Positions 55,995-64,000 of a stretch of 64,000 nt of DNA are shown piece after piece. Each line of letters opens with the position of its first letter. Position 1 is the stretch's first letter. The position numbers were made by a program, and so were the translations under genes. The notes beneath the pieces are model-generated. The model made no database searches. It was not told the DNA's origin and saw only the letters and a list, made by a program, of their open reading frames with translations. The stretch is taken from NCBI RefSeq assembly GCF_918797505.1, contig NC_092794.1, positions 62,543,167 through 62,607,166 of the forward strand, read 5' to 3'. Source of the DNA: Bemisia tabaci (taxonomy: Eukaryota; Arthropoda; Insecta; Hemiptera; Aleyrodidae).

Positions 55995-56407
55995 CACTGA
56001 AAAAAAATTCTGGGCGTTTTCACCAAGGTCCGTTGATACCTTTACCATCTCACATTTTTTACCAATTATTGGTAATTTTACCAAGACAGACTGGTAGGCT
56101 TACCTAAAACCCGGTATTTTTACTGTTTTTTACAGGTAAGAATACCACTTTTATTGGTAATCAATTCCCGGTAACTTTGCCATTTTATCTCGGTAATTCT
56201 ACCACAGTCGATAAAAAATATTGGCGTTTTTACCAAGGTCTAGTAAAATAATCGAGAAAGTCAATAATTTTACCGAGATTTCTCGGTAAAATTACCAATT
56301 CCATAAATGGTAATTTTACCAAGAAAAAACTGGGATCAAATAGAAACCTGAATTCTTGGTAATTTTACCCTTTTCCTAGTAAATACACCGAGATTTTTTT
56401 TTCAATG
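55995..56407. mobile_element. CACTG-ended element rich in GGTAATTTTACC (family D), copy 1
   Basis: Starts CACTGAAAAAAAATTCTGGG and ends TTTTTTTTTCAATG. The interior holds many short palindromic GGTAAAATTACC-type words in both orientations (TTATTGGTAATTTTACCAAG, TCTCGGTAAAATTACC). The copy at 62153-62518 has the same order minus ~50 bp. Confidence 0.8.
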
Positions 56408-58004
56408 TGGTGAACGAATTTACTCGCGCGGACATTCGAAGACAAGGGACCATGTTGGAGCAAAGGGAATAAAGTGGATCAAGGGTGGAGGCAAAGAGCG
56501 GAAATGTGGAGGAAATCTGTAGCACCCCCCTGGCAATTCAAATAAATTACAATCCGGTAGGGCGAGGAGAGGAAGTGTGGAAGGATTCCCCTCCACTGAT
56601 GGTACAACTGATTTCCATCCCCCCTTTTTCATTAATTATAATGATCATCATTAATACTCGTCAATGCTCATCAGCTAATCCTCCTTCCTTTCTGTCCCTT
56701 TCGCTTATCATGGAACAGAAGAAAATTGCTCTAAAATAATCCAAAAATTGGTAAAGTTTCACAAATGATGCAAATTTGTATCTAGGCGTTGGGGACTTGG
56801 GGAAAGGCGGTAGTTAGTTGAAGTAATTTCATGGAGTTTAGCTGCGATCGGGACAATAAATTAAATGGACAATAAATGAATGGGACAATTAATTAAGTCT
56901 AATGTCACACGCATATGGCATGCATATTTCCATTTAAAGGAAAAACATCGTAACATAATTCTAAATGTAGCATTTTTCTACACACATAATGCCCTTTTAC
57001 CTAAAAAAAAATATAGAAAAAAAAGAGAAAAACCCTGATTGCCATGCACTAAATATTCTTCGTGATTTTATTTTGATTTTCTAATGTTATACCGTGATTA
57101 TTTCGAAAAATTGGCAATTAAATATGATTTTCTCTTCTTAAAAAATGCATGGAATTCTGACATGCAGGAAACAAATTAAAAATACAACGTAAAGATACAC
57201 AATTTTCGCTTTGGACGTTAGCATTGATTTACATGCTTGTGAATGAAGACTTTATATAAGCATATTTTCGAAAAATACTGAGGACTCATCCAATAATATT
57301 TTCCTTTTGAGAAGTACTTTGTGGGTCCATTCGCTTGAAATTTCATTTTTTGTTTTATATACCGCTCCCTTCAGTACAGCACAACTGAACTGTTTGTTTA
57401 CATCGGTCAAAATGAGTTAAAATTTTGAAAATCCAACTGTTGTTAACTGAAGCATTTTATGCAGTCATAACGGTAAGATTTACCAACTGTTTATTTTTCG
57501 AACAATTAATAATGCTCTTTTGAATGATGATTGAAAATTCCATGAGAAACCGTTTTCCGATCTAACTTGCCTCTAAAAAGCACCAGGTCTGACTAGGTCC
57601 ATTTCAGAGACAAGTCCATTTACTCGAATCTAATTTTTTTTAAACTGCTATCTTCGGTAACACAGCGGAGCCGGTTTTTGATGTGTTTGCATTGGCTAAA
57701 ATGAGCATGTAAAAATTTTAAAAAAACTCAACTAATATCAACAAAAACGATTATCAGTCAACTGACAACGACACCTCGTAACCTAATCACATGTCGAAAA
57801 ATCCTCTCTCAACATGAAAACACAAGACAAGCTAAGAAACTGAGCACCTTGGCACAAGTTTTCTTATCAAACTTTCGCCCAAAACACATTGAATAAAATG
57901 AAATTTTCAAAATTAATTTATAAGTAAGAAAATTTCGTAGTTTACATAATATACCATTATTCCAAACTTTCCGCTTGCGGGAAAACCATAATCAACGTAA
58001 AATA
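56408..58004 (-). other. Gene 2 intron 1 stretch
   Basis: AT-rich. No gene or clear repeat was seen. Confidence 0.4.
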
Positions 58005-58134
58005 AATTGGACGTATTTCTTTCAAATGGAACTATGTGAATTAAGACATGAGCCCTGAGACCCATAAGAATACACGCATAACACGGCTCACGTCATAATG
58101 TACATAGTTCCGTTTGATAGGAATACGTCCAATT
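58005..58134. mobile_element. 130-bp hairpin MITE (intact copy)
   Basis: AATTGGACGTATTTCTTTC pairs with GATAGGAATACGTCCAATT. The inner stem TGGAACTATGTG pairs with TACATAGTTCCG, and GACATGAGCCCTG pairs with ACACGGCTCACGTC. A second copy is interrupted at 59146-59892. Confidence 0.8.
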
Positions 58135-58935
58135 AGACATTGAAATCAATTACTATGTCAGGCAAATGATTTATACAACTTGATTTCCCCTCTGGTAAAA
58201 ATGTCCTTAATTAGTCCAAAAAAAGTTAGCTTTTATGAAAATTCTTCCATCGTAAAATATTTGGCAATTATTTATGTGGTCGATTTGACTCGCGTAGAAT
58301 CAGGTTTTTCCAATAGCGGGAAGAGTGAATGAACGTAGACGCAAACCATGAATACAATGTGACCCTCTAAATTTTCATTTTTTGTCACTGTCCAATCTAC
58401 TGGACCGAATTCCAATATTTTTACAGCTGTCATAGGTGATAGTCCCATGAGTCGGTCTGATCCATATTCAAATTGGAAATACTCCCCAGGTTTTTGTGTA
58501 TTACGTGCGATAAAGTCGTGAATTCACCCATTCGATCCTTTATTGCATACCGTTGCCCGAAAGCAACAAATGGTTTTTTGGTTTTTGTCCTCTGTGGATT
58601 TAAATTGCCTTAAAGCAACAATTGTTCTTTGAAGGGGATTCGGAGTCTGATCCTCGAACATTCGAAATTTTTTTAAAGAAAAATCTACCCCGGCTGTCTA
58701 AATAATCGAAAAAACATCGCACAATGTAGATTGTCGCTCCAAAATCGACGATTAGCTTCAAACAATCTAAATTTGCGATGATCATGGTGCGTAGCTCCGT
58801 AATTATTTTTTGACTTACGTGATAAATTTGGCGGGTTTTAATGGGGAACCTGTTTGTGCGTAAAAAGTATGTGTGTTCTGCGTGAAATTTCAGTGAGAGA
58901 ACGCGCAGTGCTGTAGCCCTTAATTTTAGAACCTA

Positions 58936-59107
58936 CACTGAAAAAAAAAAGTTAGGGCTATAAGGACACACCATCCGTTTCGAGCTCAGAGCGCCAAAAG
59001 TTCCAGGTACTACGCCCGGAACTTTCGGCCGCTGAACCCGGAACATGAGCGGTATGTCTATATAGCCCGTAAGTACAGCTTCCACAGCCGGAGTTGTTTT
59101 TTCAGTG
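58936..59107. mobile_element. CACTG-ended MITE, 172 bp
   Basis: CACTGAAAAAAAAAAGTTAG at the left and GTTGTTTTTTCAGTG at the right. Stem words GGGCTATAAGGACA and TGTCTATATAGCCC pair, as do CCAGGTACTACGCCCGGAAC and its neighbour. Confidence 0.7.
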
Positions 59108-59207
59108 TGTTAAGTGATCCTTTTCCAAAGCTATAATGACTTCATTTGGATGTATTTCTGTCAAACGGAACCATGTGCATTAAGACATGAGCCCTGAGAC
59201 CCATGAG

Positions 59208-59818
59208 CAGGGGCGGACTCGCCATGAGGGCGGGGAGGCGATCGCCTCCCAACAATACGCCCTGGGGGCTCTGAAGGGGCCTCCGCGGCGATTTGTTTTT
59301 CGAGTCATCGTTTTTCCCCCGTATATAATGTTGTAATTTTCAAATCCTTTTCAGTCACTACAAGACCCCAAAATCCTTGAAAATGTGTCTCTAAGAGACA
59401 TTAATGGTCGTCTGAAGCTGATAATACATAGTATACAGGGAAATTTAGTGGGCTCCTGGGGCCCCAAACGTGATGAAGGGGCCCCCAAAGAATCCTGAGA
59501 ATGGGTCAATTTGAAGTTCAGACACTCTTGAATTAAACTCCAAAAAATGCTTAAAATTGCCTTTAAAAAGTGTAAAATGTTCAACATTTTTTCGGGTGAG
59601 GGCCCCCCAGACCCCCCTTAGATTGATGATATTTTGCAATAAGGAACCACTGTCTCTGAATTTCCCATAAAAACACATTTCTGCATATGGAAACCAATGG
59701 CATATTTGTCGTTTCTAAAATGAGCCAGAAATAGTGGTTCTTTATTGCAAAATGTGATCCATGATAGACCCCCAAATGCAGGTCGCCTCTTAACGTTTCG
59801 ACTGCCAGTCCGCCCCTG
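59208..59818. mobile_element. hAT-like non-autonomous element, CAGGGGCGGACT ends
   Basis: CAGGGGCGGACTCGCCA at the left is mirrored as TGCCAGTCCGCCCCTG at the right. Flanks CCCATGAG and CCCATAAA (8 bp, 6 matches) sit where the intact host copy has a single CCCATAAG. Internal short frames (GGGGGCTCTGAAGGGGCC region) show no transposase. Confidence 0.8.
59625..59762. mobile_element. 138-bp hairpin MITE (family J), copy 4
   Basis: GATATTTTGCAATAAGGAAC mirrored as GTTCTTTATTGCAAAATGTG. The interior GGAAACCAATGGCATATTTG matches copy 1. Confidence 0.8.
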
Positions 59819-59922
59819 CCCATAAAAATGCAAGCATAACAGGGCTCACGTCATAATGCACACAGTTCTGTTCGGCAGAAACACGTCCATTTCCAAAGCG
59901 CATGCATCGTTTTTCGACGTAC

Positions 59923-59950
59923 CTGAGAGTCCCTTAACAACTACATTCAT
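59923..59950 (-). CDS. KCNIP-like: KChIP-like gene 2, first coding exon
   Basis: ATG at 59950-59948 gives MNVVVKGLS plus one base, ending at a strong CAG/GTACGT donor. The carried G joins AC of exon b to make D, keeping the frame open into the core. The start context (-3 G) is acceptable. No glycine follows Met, so no myristoylation is expected. The assignment rests on phase, the donor and the adjoining GC-rich region. Confidence 0.65.
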
Positions 59951-59978
59951 TTCTGGCGCCGGAGATTGGCTCCTCCAT
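59934..59978 (-). other. Upstream ORF overlapping the gene 2 start
   Basis: An ATG at 59978 in strong context (G at -3 and +4) opens a 14-codon frame that passes over the main ATG in another frame and stops at 59934. If transcribed, it could reduce initiation at the main start. Confidence 0.4.
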
Positions 59979-60600
59979 CTCGATCCGGGTGGAAACCAGT
60001 GAAGAATCTAATATCCCGGCTCAGCCCCGCGCGTCATTCCAGAGTCAGAGAGGCCGCACGCCACACAGCTCACTCCGCGTCACACATGTTCCAGCGAGCG
60101 CCAACCGAATCGCACGTGCTCGCTTCGCCAACCCCGACGCAACCCGCCTCACATTTTACGGCACAGCACCGCCAGCTTTGACTTTGTACTTGATGATGAG
60201 GTAGAACAAAACCGCGGCTCCGGAGACTGGCATCAGTCAAACGCTCAAACGTGGAGATTTAAAATTTAACTGATCGAACGTGTTGCGTTTGCTGATTGAG
60301 GTTAAGAATCCACCACGCGGGGCCCGAGCGAGCCGTTTTTCGAGGGGGACGGGGGGGACTCGCGCTGGTTCGGGGCCGAGGTGAAAATGGAGCGGCTGCC
60401 GGTGATGAGACCCATCCGATACTGAGAGTGTTTTACACATCAACATGGAATCCGGTGGAGTCGAGTGCAGCGGGTTCTTGAGGTTTATCATATGCTCGCT
60501 TGGAAAGGTGCCAAAGAAAAGTTTCCATGTCTTAATACACGCGCTAATTCCATGAGCTGCCCTCGCAGCCCCCCCCCCCCCCAACACCCCCTACCCCCTC
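59951..60600 (-). promoter_or_regulatory. GC-rich 5' region of KChIP-like gene 2
   Basis: CpG-rich sequence in an otherwise AT-rich window (for example CGCGGGGCCCGAGCG near 60317) directly upstream of the first coding exon on the - strand. It probably contains the 5'UTR and promoter. A pyrimidine/purine-rich tract (60640-60690) lies beyond. No TATA box is evident. Confidence 0.5.
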
Positions 60601-61977
60601 CCGCCTGTGTCAGGTCGGTCCCTCTGACGTTCGTGGTCGAAATGCGTCTCTCTCGCTCCCCCTCTACTCTCTCACTCCCTCTTTCTCTCTTGTCCGTGAC
60701 TCTTACGACTCACATCCCACCTGCGTCCATCCTGACTCAAATTCGAACTCTACCATTGGCGGATCCTGAGAGTGGTTGAGGAGGGGACCATTTGCGACAA
60801 CCCCCCCCCCCCCCTTTCCACGAGTAAAATGGAGAGGTTCCAACCTCTCCCCCAACTCGCAGAAAATGTTGGAGAGTCAACTATAATCGATGCAAATTCA
60901 GCTGTTATACTCGGTAAAAATTGACGGATTTTTATCCTTCGCAATGTATATTTCAGGGACGTTCGTTTAAAAAAACTTGTAATGAAGGAGATAGAAATCT
61001 AAAGGGAAGAGGAAATCAGTTAAGCAATGTTTTTTCCCGAACACCAGGATGAGTGAAATTTTTGTGTCTCCTCTCTCTGCTGTTGACGACCATCTGCCAA
61101 ACTCTCAAGCACACCGATTACATGTTAATCACCATGATTTTAGCGATTGATGATGGTGTTTCCCGAATAAAATTGCATAATTCTTTTTATGCCGTTGGTC
61201 TCACTGTAGGACTAAATAAGTCCGCACTTGATTTTTCATATCTAGCCAAACTTTATGTGCTTTTCTCTCTTATTCTGTATCTATTTTGGTCTTCTTTTTA
61301 GTCAAAGAAAAGGCTCTATGTCACCAGAGTTCTTCTCCTGGGTCCGCTACTGAATTCTACTCCTAATGAAATTTTGGACAAAATAAAAATTAAAGTGCAT
61401 CATCTCATATTTCCACATCAAAGATAACGCGAAAATTTAGGAATCATCTTGTAAGTGAACAACAAGCATTTGGAATTCACAGTGATCAGTCTCAGACTTT
61501 TTGCTTCGGGGAAAAAACCGACCATGGAAAACAATTTAAACACGTTTGGCAAGAGACCATTTCACTATACTATTATGCGTTTTTCACTTCTAACACACTG
61601 AACTAAACATTAGAAAAAACTTCAGCACGGAGATAAAATTCTTCAACCGTGTAATTAACACAAAATTAGTTTAATGATCGATTTTATTCAAAAAAACTTC
61701 TTTTTCTCATGATTTCGTTATATTTTTATTTTTTAGCGGAGGGTTTGGATCGACGGACGCATTAGTAGCACTAATCTCTGATTTATGCGTTTCCGAATTT
61801 TCAACACGTTTTGCTACATTCTGTGTGAGATTTATTTAATAAGGAAGGATGTAAAAATGCATTGACTATGAGTGTGTCACCTATCATTAAAAAATGATTT
61901 TTTACAGTTGCTTCAAAAAGCACTCCCTTTCAGCGCATCTTTCTCAGGATTAACTCCTTTTTCGCGATATTTACATA
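60601..61977. other. Intergenic stretch upstream of gene 2
   Basis: C-runs at 60572-60582 and 60801-60814, and a lone MULE-like terminus (CATTGGCGGATCCTGAG) at about 60754. An 82-codon frame at 61053-61298 begins with a hydrophobic, signal-like stretch (MKFLCLLSLLLTTICQTL) but has no conserved features. It is not called as a gene. Confidence 0.4.
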
Positions 61978-62599
61978 TCGACGGTGAAACTTCAAAACCA
62001 CGTATCTCTCTGTGTAACGTTATAGACTTGCTGTCATTCTTCATTTTTCAAACTGAGGATTACTCGACGTCAATTTCTAAGAACTTTCGTAGTTTTCTCT
62101 CTCAGTGAAAAGCAAATTCCTAAAATAACTTAAAAGAATATATTGATTTGTTCACTGAAAAAAAATTCTCGGCGTTTTTACCACGGTCCGTTGGTACCTT
62201 TACTATCTCTTTTTTTTACCAATTATTGGTAATTTTACCAAGACAGACTGGTAAGCTTACCTAAAAACCGGTATTTTTACTGTTTGTTTCAGGTAAAAAT
62301 ACCACTTTTATTGGTGATCAATTCCCGGTAACTTTGCCATTTTATCTCGGTAATTCTACCACAGTCGATAAAAAATATTGGCGTTTTTACCAAGGTCCAG
62401 TAAAATTACGGAGAAAGTTCAATAATTTTACCGAGATAAAACTGGGATCAAATAGAACCCTGAATTCTTGGTAATTTTACCCTTTTCTTAGTAAATACAC
62501 CCAGATTTTTTTTCAGTATTCTCCTTTAAAAAATTAAATGAGAGCGAAGATTTTTAAACATCGCAAACGAGATACGTGGTTAAGGAATTTCATCGTCGA
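61978..62599. mobile_element. Family B MITE interrupted by a family D element
   Basis: The left part 61978-62152 (TCGACGGTGAAACTTCAAAA ... TATTGATTTGTT) and the right part 62519-62599 (TTCTCC ... GGAATTTCATCGTCGA) together align with an intact family-B copy. The break falls in the GATTTGGTCTACTTC region. Confidence 0.8.
62153..62518. mobile_element. CACTG-ended family D element, copy 2 (nested)
   Basis: CACTGAAAAAAAATTCTCGG to TTTTTTTTCAGTA, nearly identical to 55995-56407 apart from an internal deletion. TT or NTT occurs on each side (GTT, then TT), consistent with a 2-3-bp duplication. Confidence 0.85.
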
Positions 62600-62695
62600 T
62601 GTGTAGAAGAGAGCGATGAAAGTTATAAAAATCATAAATTCACTAAATTGTCCAAAGAATTGACATAACATTTTTGAGACCACACGAGAGGAATA

Positions 62696-62947
62696 CTACC
62701 GTGCTAAAGAAGAACGCCGTATGAGCCTTCAGACGTTGCCAAGTTTCCTTCGATAAAAACCGAATTTACTGGGAAAATTGTGAATATTTTTTTCCAAAGT
62801 TTTCGGGCAATTTTGTACGCAATTTAATCTAAAATATCTGAAAATTTCGAAGAAAATTTGCATAAATATCGTCAAAAATACATGTTTTATCGAGGGAAAT
62901 TTGACAACTCTCGAATTATCATACGGCGTTTTTCCTTAGCACGGCAG
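62696..62947. mobile_element. 4-bp-TSD MITE family A, copy 18
   Basis: Termini CTACCGTGCTAAAGAAG and CCTTAGCACGGCAG, with an exact AATA duplication. Confidence 0.85.
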
Positions 62948-63972
62948 AATATCTCATGGGTAAGGATACAGCTTAGAAATATATTTTCTGAGAAGAACTA
63001 ACGCCACACGCTTTAAACTTTTTACTCAGGATATTAGAGTTGCACTTAATCAAATACCTTACAAACCCGATATCAATCAAACTTAAAAAATAATAAAAAG
63101 AACTATAAAATATCGTAAATACTCGAATTTTGGAACTAAATCCGAATATCGCACAAGCTAACCATAAACGGATTATTTTTTTTTGTTGGTTCGGCAATCA
63201 ACAGATATAACATGTAAACATATCATCCAATTTGTGATAAGAATGTGTGTGGCTTTATGAATTGACAACACTGCTGGACTCTTTTGTGGTTGAATTCTAA
63301 TCGTGTCAGGTGCGAAGTAATAAACATTCGCCACCGCGCCGAAACTATGAAAGAACTCCGGATCTTTCGCCCGAGTCGTAATTAATTTTCACTCAAGTTT
63401 ATACACACTCTATAAGCATCGACGTTGCTCATTTTTTTGGAGTGTTTCTTAATAGCCCGGAAAAAACAAGACAGCTGCTCGGGTCACATTTCAAAAATAG
63501 AAAATTCCGTGACGTCCCGGTTTAGTTTTTCGACTTCCACCTTTCTCTTCCAAGAGTTCTCAGCTTCGTGCAGTAATACAGACTAACAGGGTTTATGTCG
63601 AACGAATCAAAGGGACTCATTGAGTCAAGGCCGATTTAGAGACTATCTGGTAAATATGGTGTCTTGCAAGAAATCTGTAAAAAAAATACTCACATGCGAA
63701 AGTTTGATTTGAACTTTGTTTCACTGGCTAGAGGTGTGAAAATTTAAACCTAATTCTCCCTTCCAAGTTCTTGTCACATGGCTTCTCTCCATAGACACTA
63801 TCCATATTATTGATTTTATTTACAGTACGTAAATCGGAACAGAGGGAGTACTCACTTTTGGAAACAATCGCGGGGTGCGAAATTTGAAGGGCGATATAAT
63901 TTCGATGCTAGTCACAAATTTTATACATTAATTTGAATCATTCGCAATCATCGCAAATACAACAAGGTTATA
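62948..63972. other. Gene-free stretch
   Basis: No gene or recognised repeat was seen before the element at the window end. Confidence 0.4.
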
Positions 63973-64000
63973 TCGTCATCTTCCGGTCAAAGTATCACAA
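63973..64000. mobile_element. Family C element cut by the window end
   Basis: After TA, the left terminus TCGTCATCTTCCGGTCAAAG is present. The rest lies outside the window. Confidence 0.7.

Larger units (their letters stand above)
59146..59892. mobile_element. Three-deep nest of MITEs
   Basis: The outer arms (TTGGATGTATTTCTGTC at the left, CAGAAACACGTCCATTTCC at the right) are a copy of the hairpin at 58005-58134. It is split by the hAT-like element at 59208-59818, which itself contains the hairpin MITE at 59625-59762. Confidence 0.85.
44581..59950 (-). other. KCNIP-like: KChIP-like EF-hand calcium sensor, gene 2 (7 coding exons, complete)
   Basis: Seven exons in - strand order, 59923-59950, 54752-54835, 51586-51648, 49848-50045, 48669-48745, 46991-47209 and 44581-44691, join with matching phases into about 259 residues. 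There is a variable N-terminus with a Cys/basic/aromatic patch (NCFIRFLKRAWERM). Then come the KChIP core (PRYRPNSLKGLC, AELKHIYRNLKGECPSG), EF2 (DLNKTGYLNFEI), LSTLLRGTTDEKLRWIFSLY, EF3 (DVKKDGYLTRDE) and EF4 (DLDKDGIVTLDE). It ends SLYSFHTVF. The family partners Kv4/Shal channels at the plasma membrane. Odd points: no glycine at position 2 for myristoylation, and EF2 lacks the acidic residue 12. It converges on the CNBD2-like gene. Gene 1 is a paralogue with a different intron pattern. Confidence 0.88.

Noticed and set aside
59351..59833. Overlapping - strand frames of 71-80 codons
   Set aside because: Contained in the nested hAT-like and family-J elements.
61053..61301. 82-codon frame starting with a signal-peptide-like stretch
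   Set aside because: AT-rich hydrophobic frames are common in this DNA. No conserved residues or splice context.
1..64000. tRNA, rRNA or prokaryotic operon-type features
   Set aside because: No cloverleaf-forming sequence, ribosomal segment or operon structure was recognised on reading both strands.

Overview
This is a eukaryotic window, almost certainly from an insect. It is AT-rich, has short protein-coding exons with GT/AG introns of 0.9-8.6 kb, and is crowded with small inverted-repeat DNA elements. The mix of MITE families suggests a sap-feeding hemipteran such as a whitefly. That species guess rests on impression, not on a search.

Three genes can be supported. (1) On the + strand, five exons (13509-25667) encode the C-terminal 153 residues of a Kv-channel-interacting-protein (KChIP)-type EF-hand calcium sensor, close to the insect CG5890 type. 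Its first exons were not found. (2) On the + strand, four exons (about 37096-44176) encode the C-terminal part of a cyclic-nucleotide-binding-domain protein of the CNBD2 type. (3) On the - strand, seven exons from 59950 down to 44581 join in one open frame of about 259 residues with start and stop. This is a second, divergent KChIP-like protein whose tiny first coding exon lies beside a GC-rich region (about 59950-60600) that is probably its promoter. Genes 2 and 3 are tail to tail, with stops about 405 bp apart. The two KChIP-like genes flank the CNBD2-like gene and point toward each other.

The rest is introns and intergenic DNA holding several repeat families. One is a roughly 255-bp MITE (termini CTGCCGTGCTAAGGAA, 4-bp target duplications), with at least 13 recognisable copies plus fragments. 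Another is a hAT-type family (CAGTGGCG termini, 8-bp duplications; nine copies). Others are a TA-flanked family starting TCGACGGTGAAAC, a TA-flanked foldback family starting TCGTCATCTTCCGG, CACTG-ended elements, a decayed mariner with TIRs over 110 bp, MULE-like elements with 9-10 bp duplications, and a 138-bp hairpin MITE family. Several sit inside one another, one three deep (59146-59892). The most unusual structure is a 1.46-kb foldback (20389-21844) whose loop has become seven ~175-bp units, four forward then three inverted. No tRNA, rRNA, CRISPR or prokaryotic-type system was seen.

The biology is ordinary for an insect neuronal locus: two calcium-sensor paralogues that probably modulate A-type potassium channels, and a cyclic-nucleotide-binding-like protein between them. 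The novelty lies mainly in the repeat architecture and in the divergence between the paralogues.
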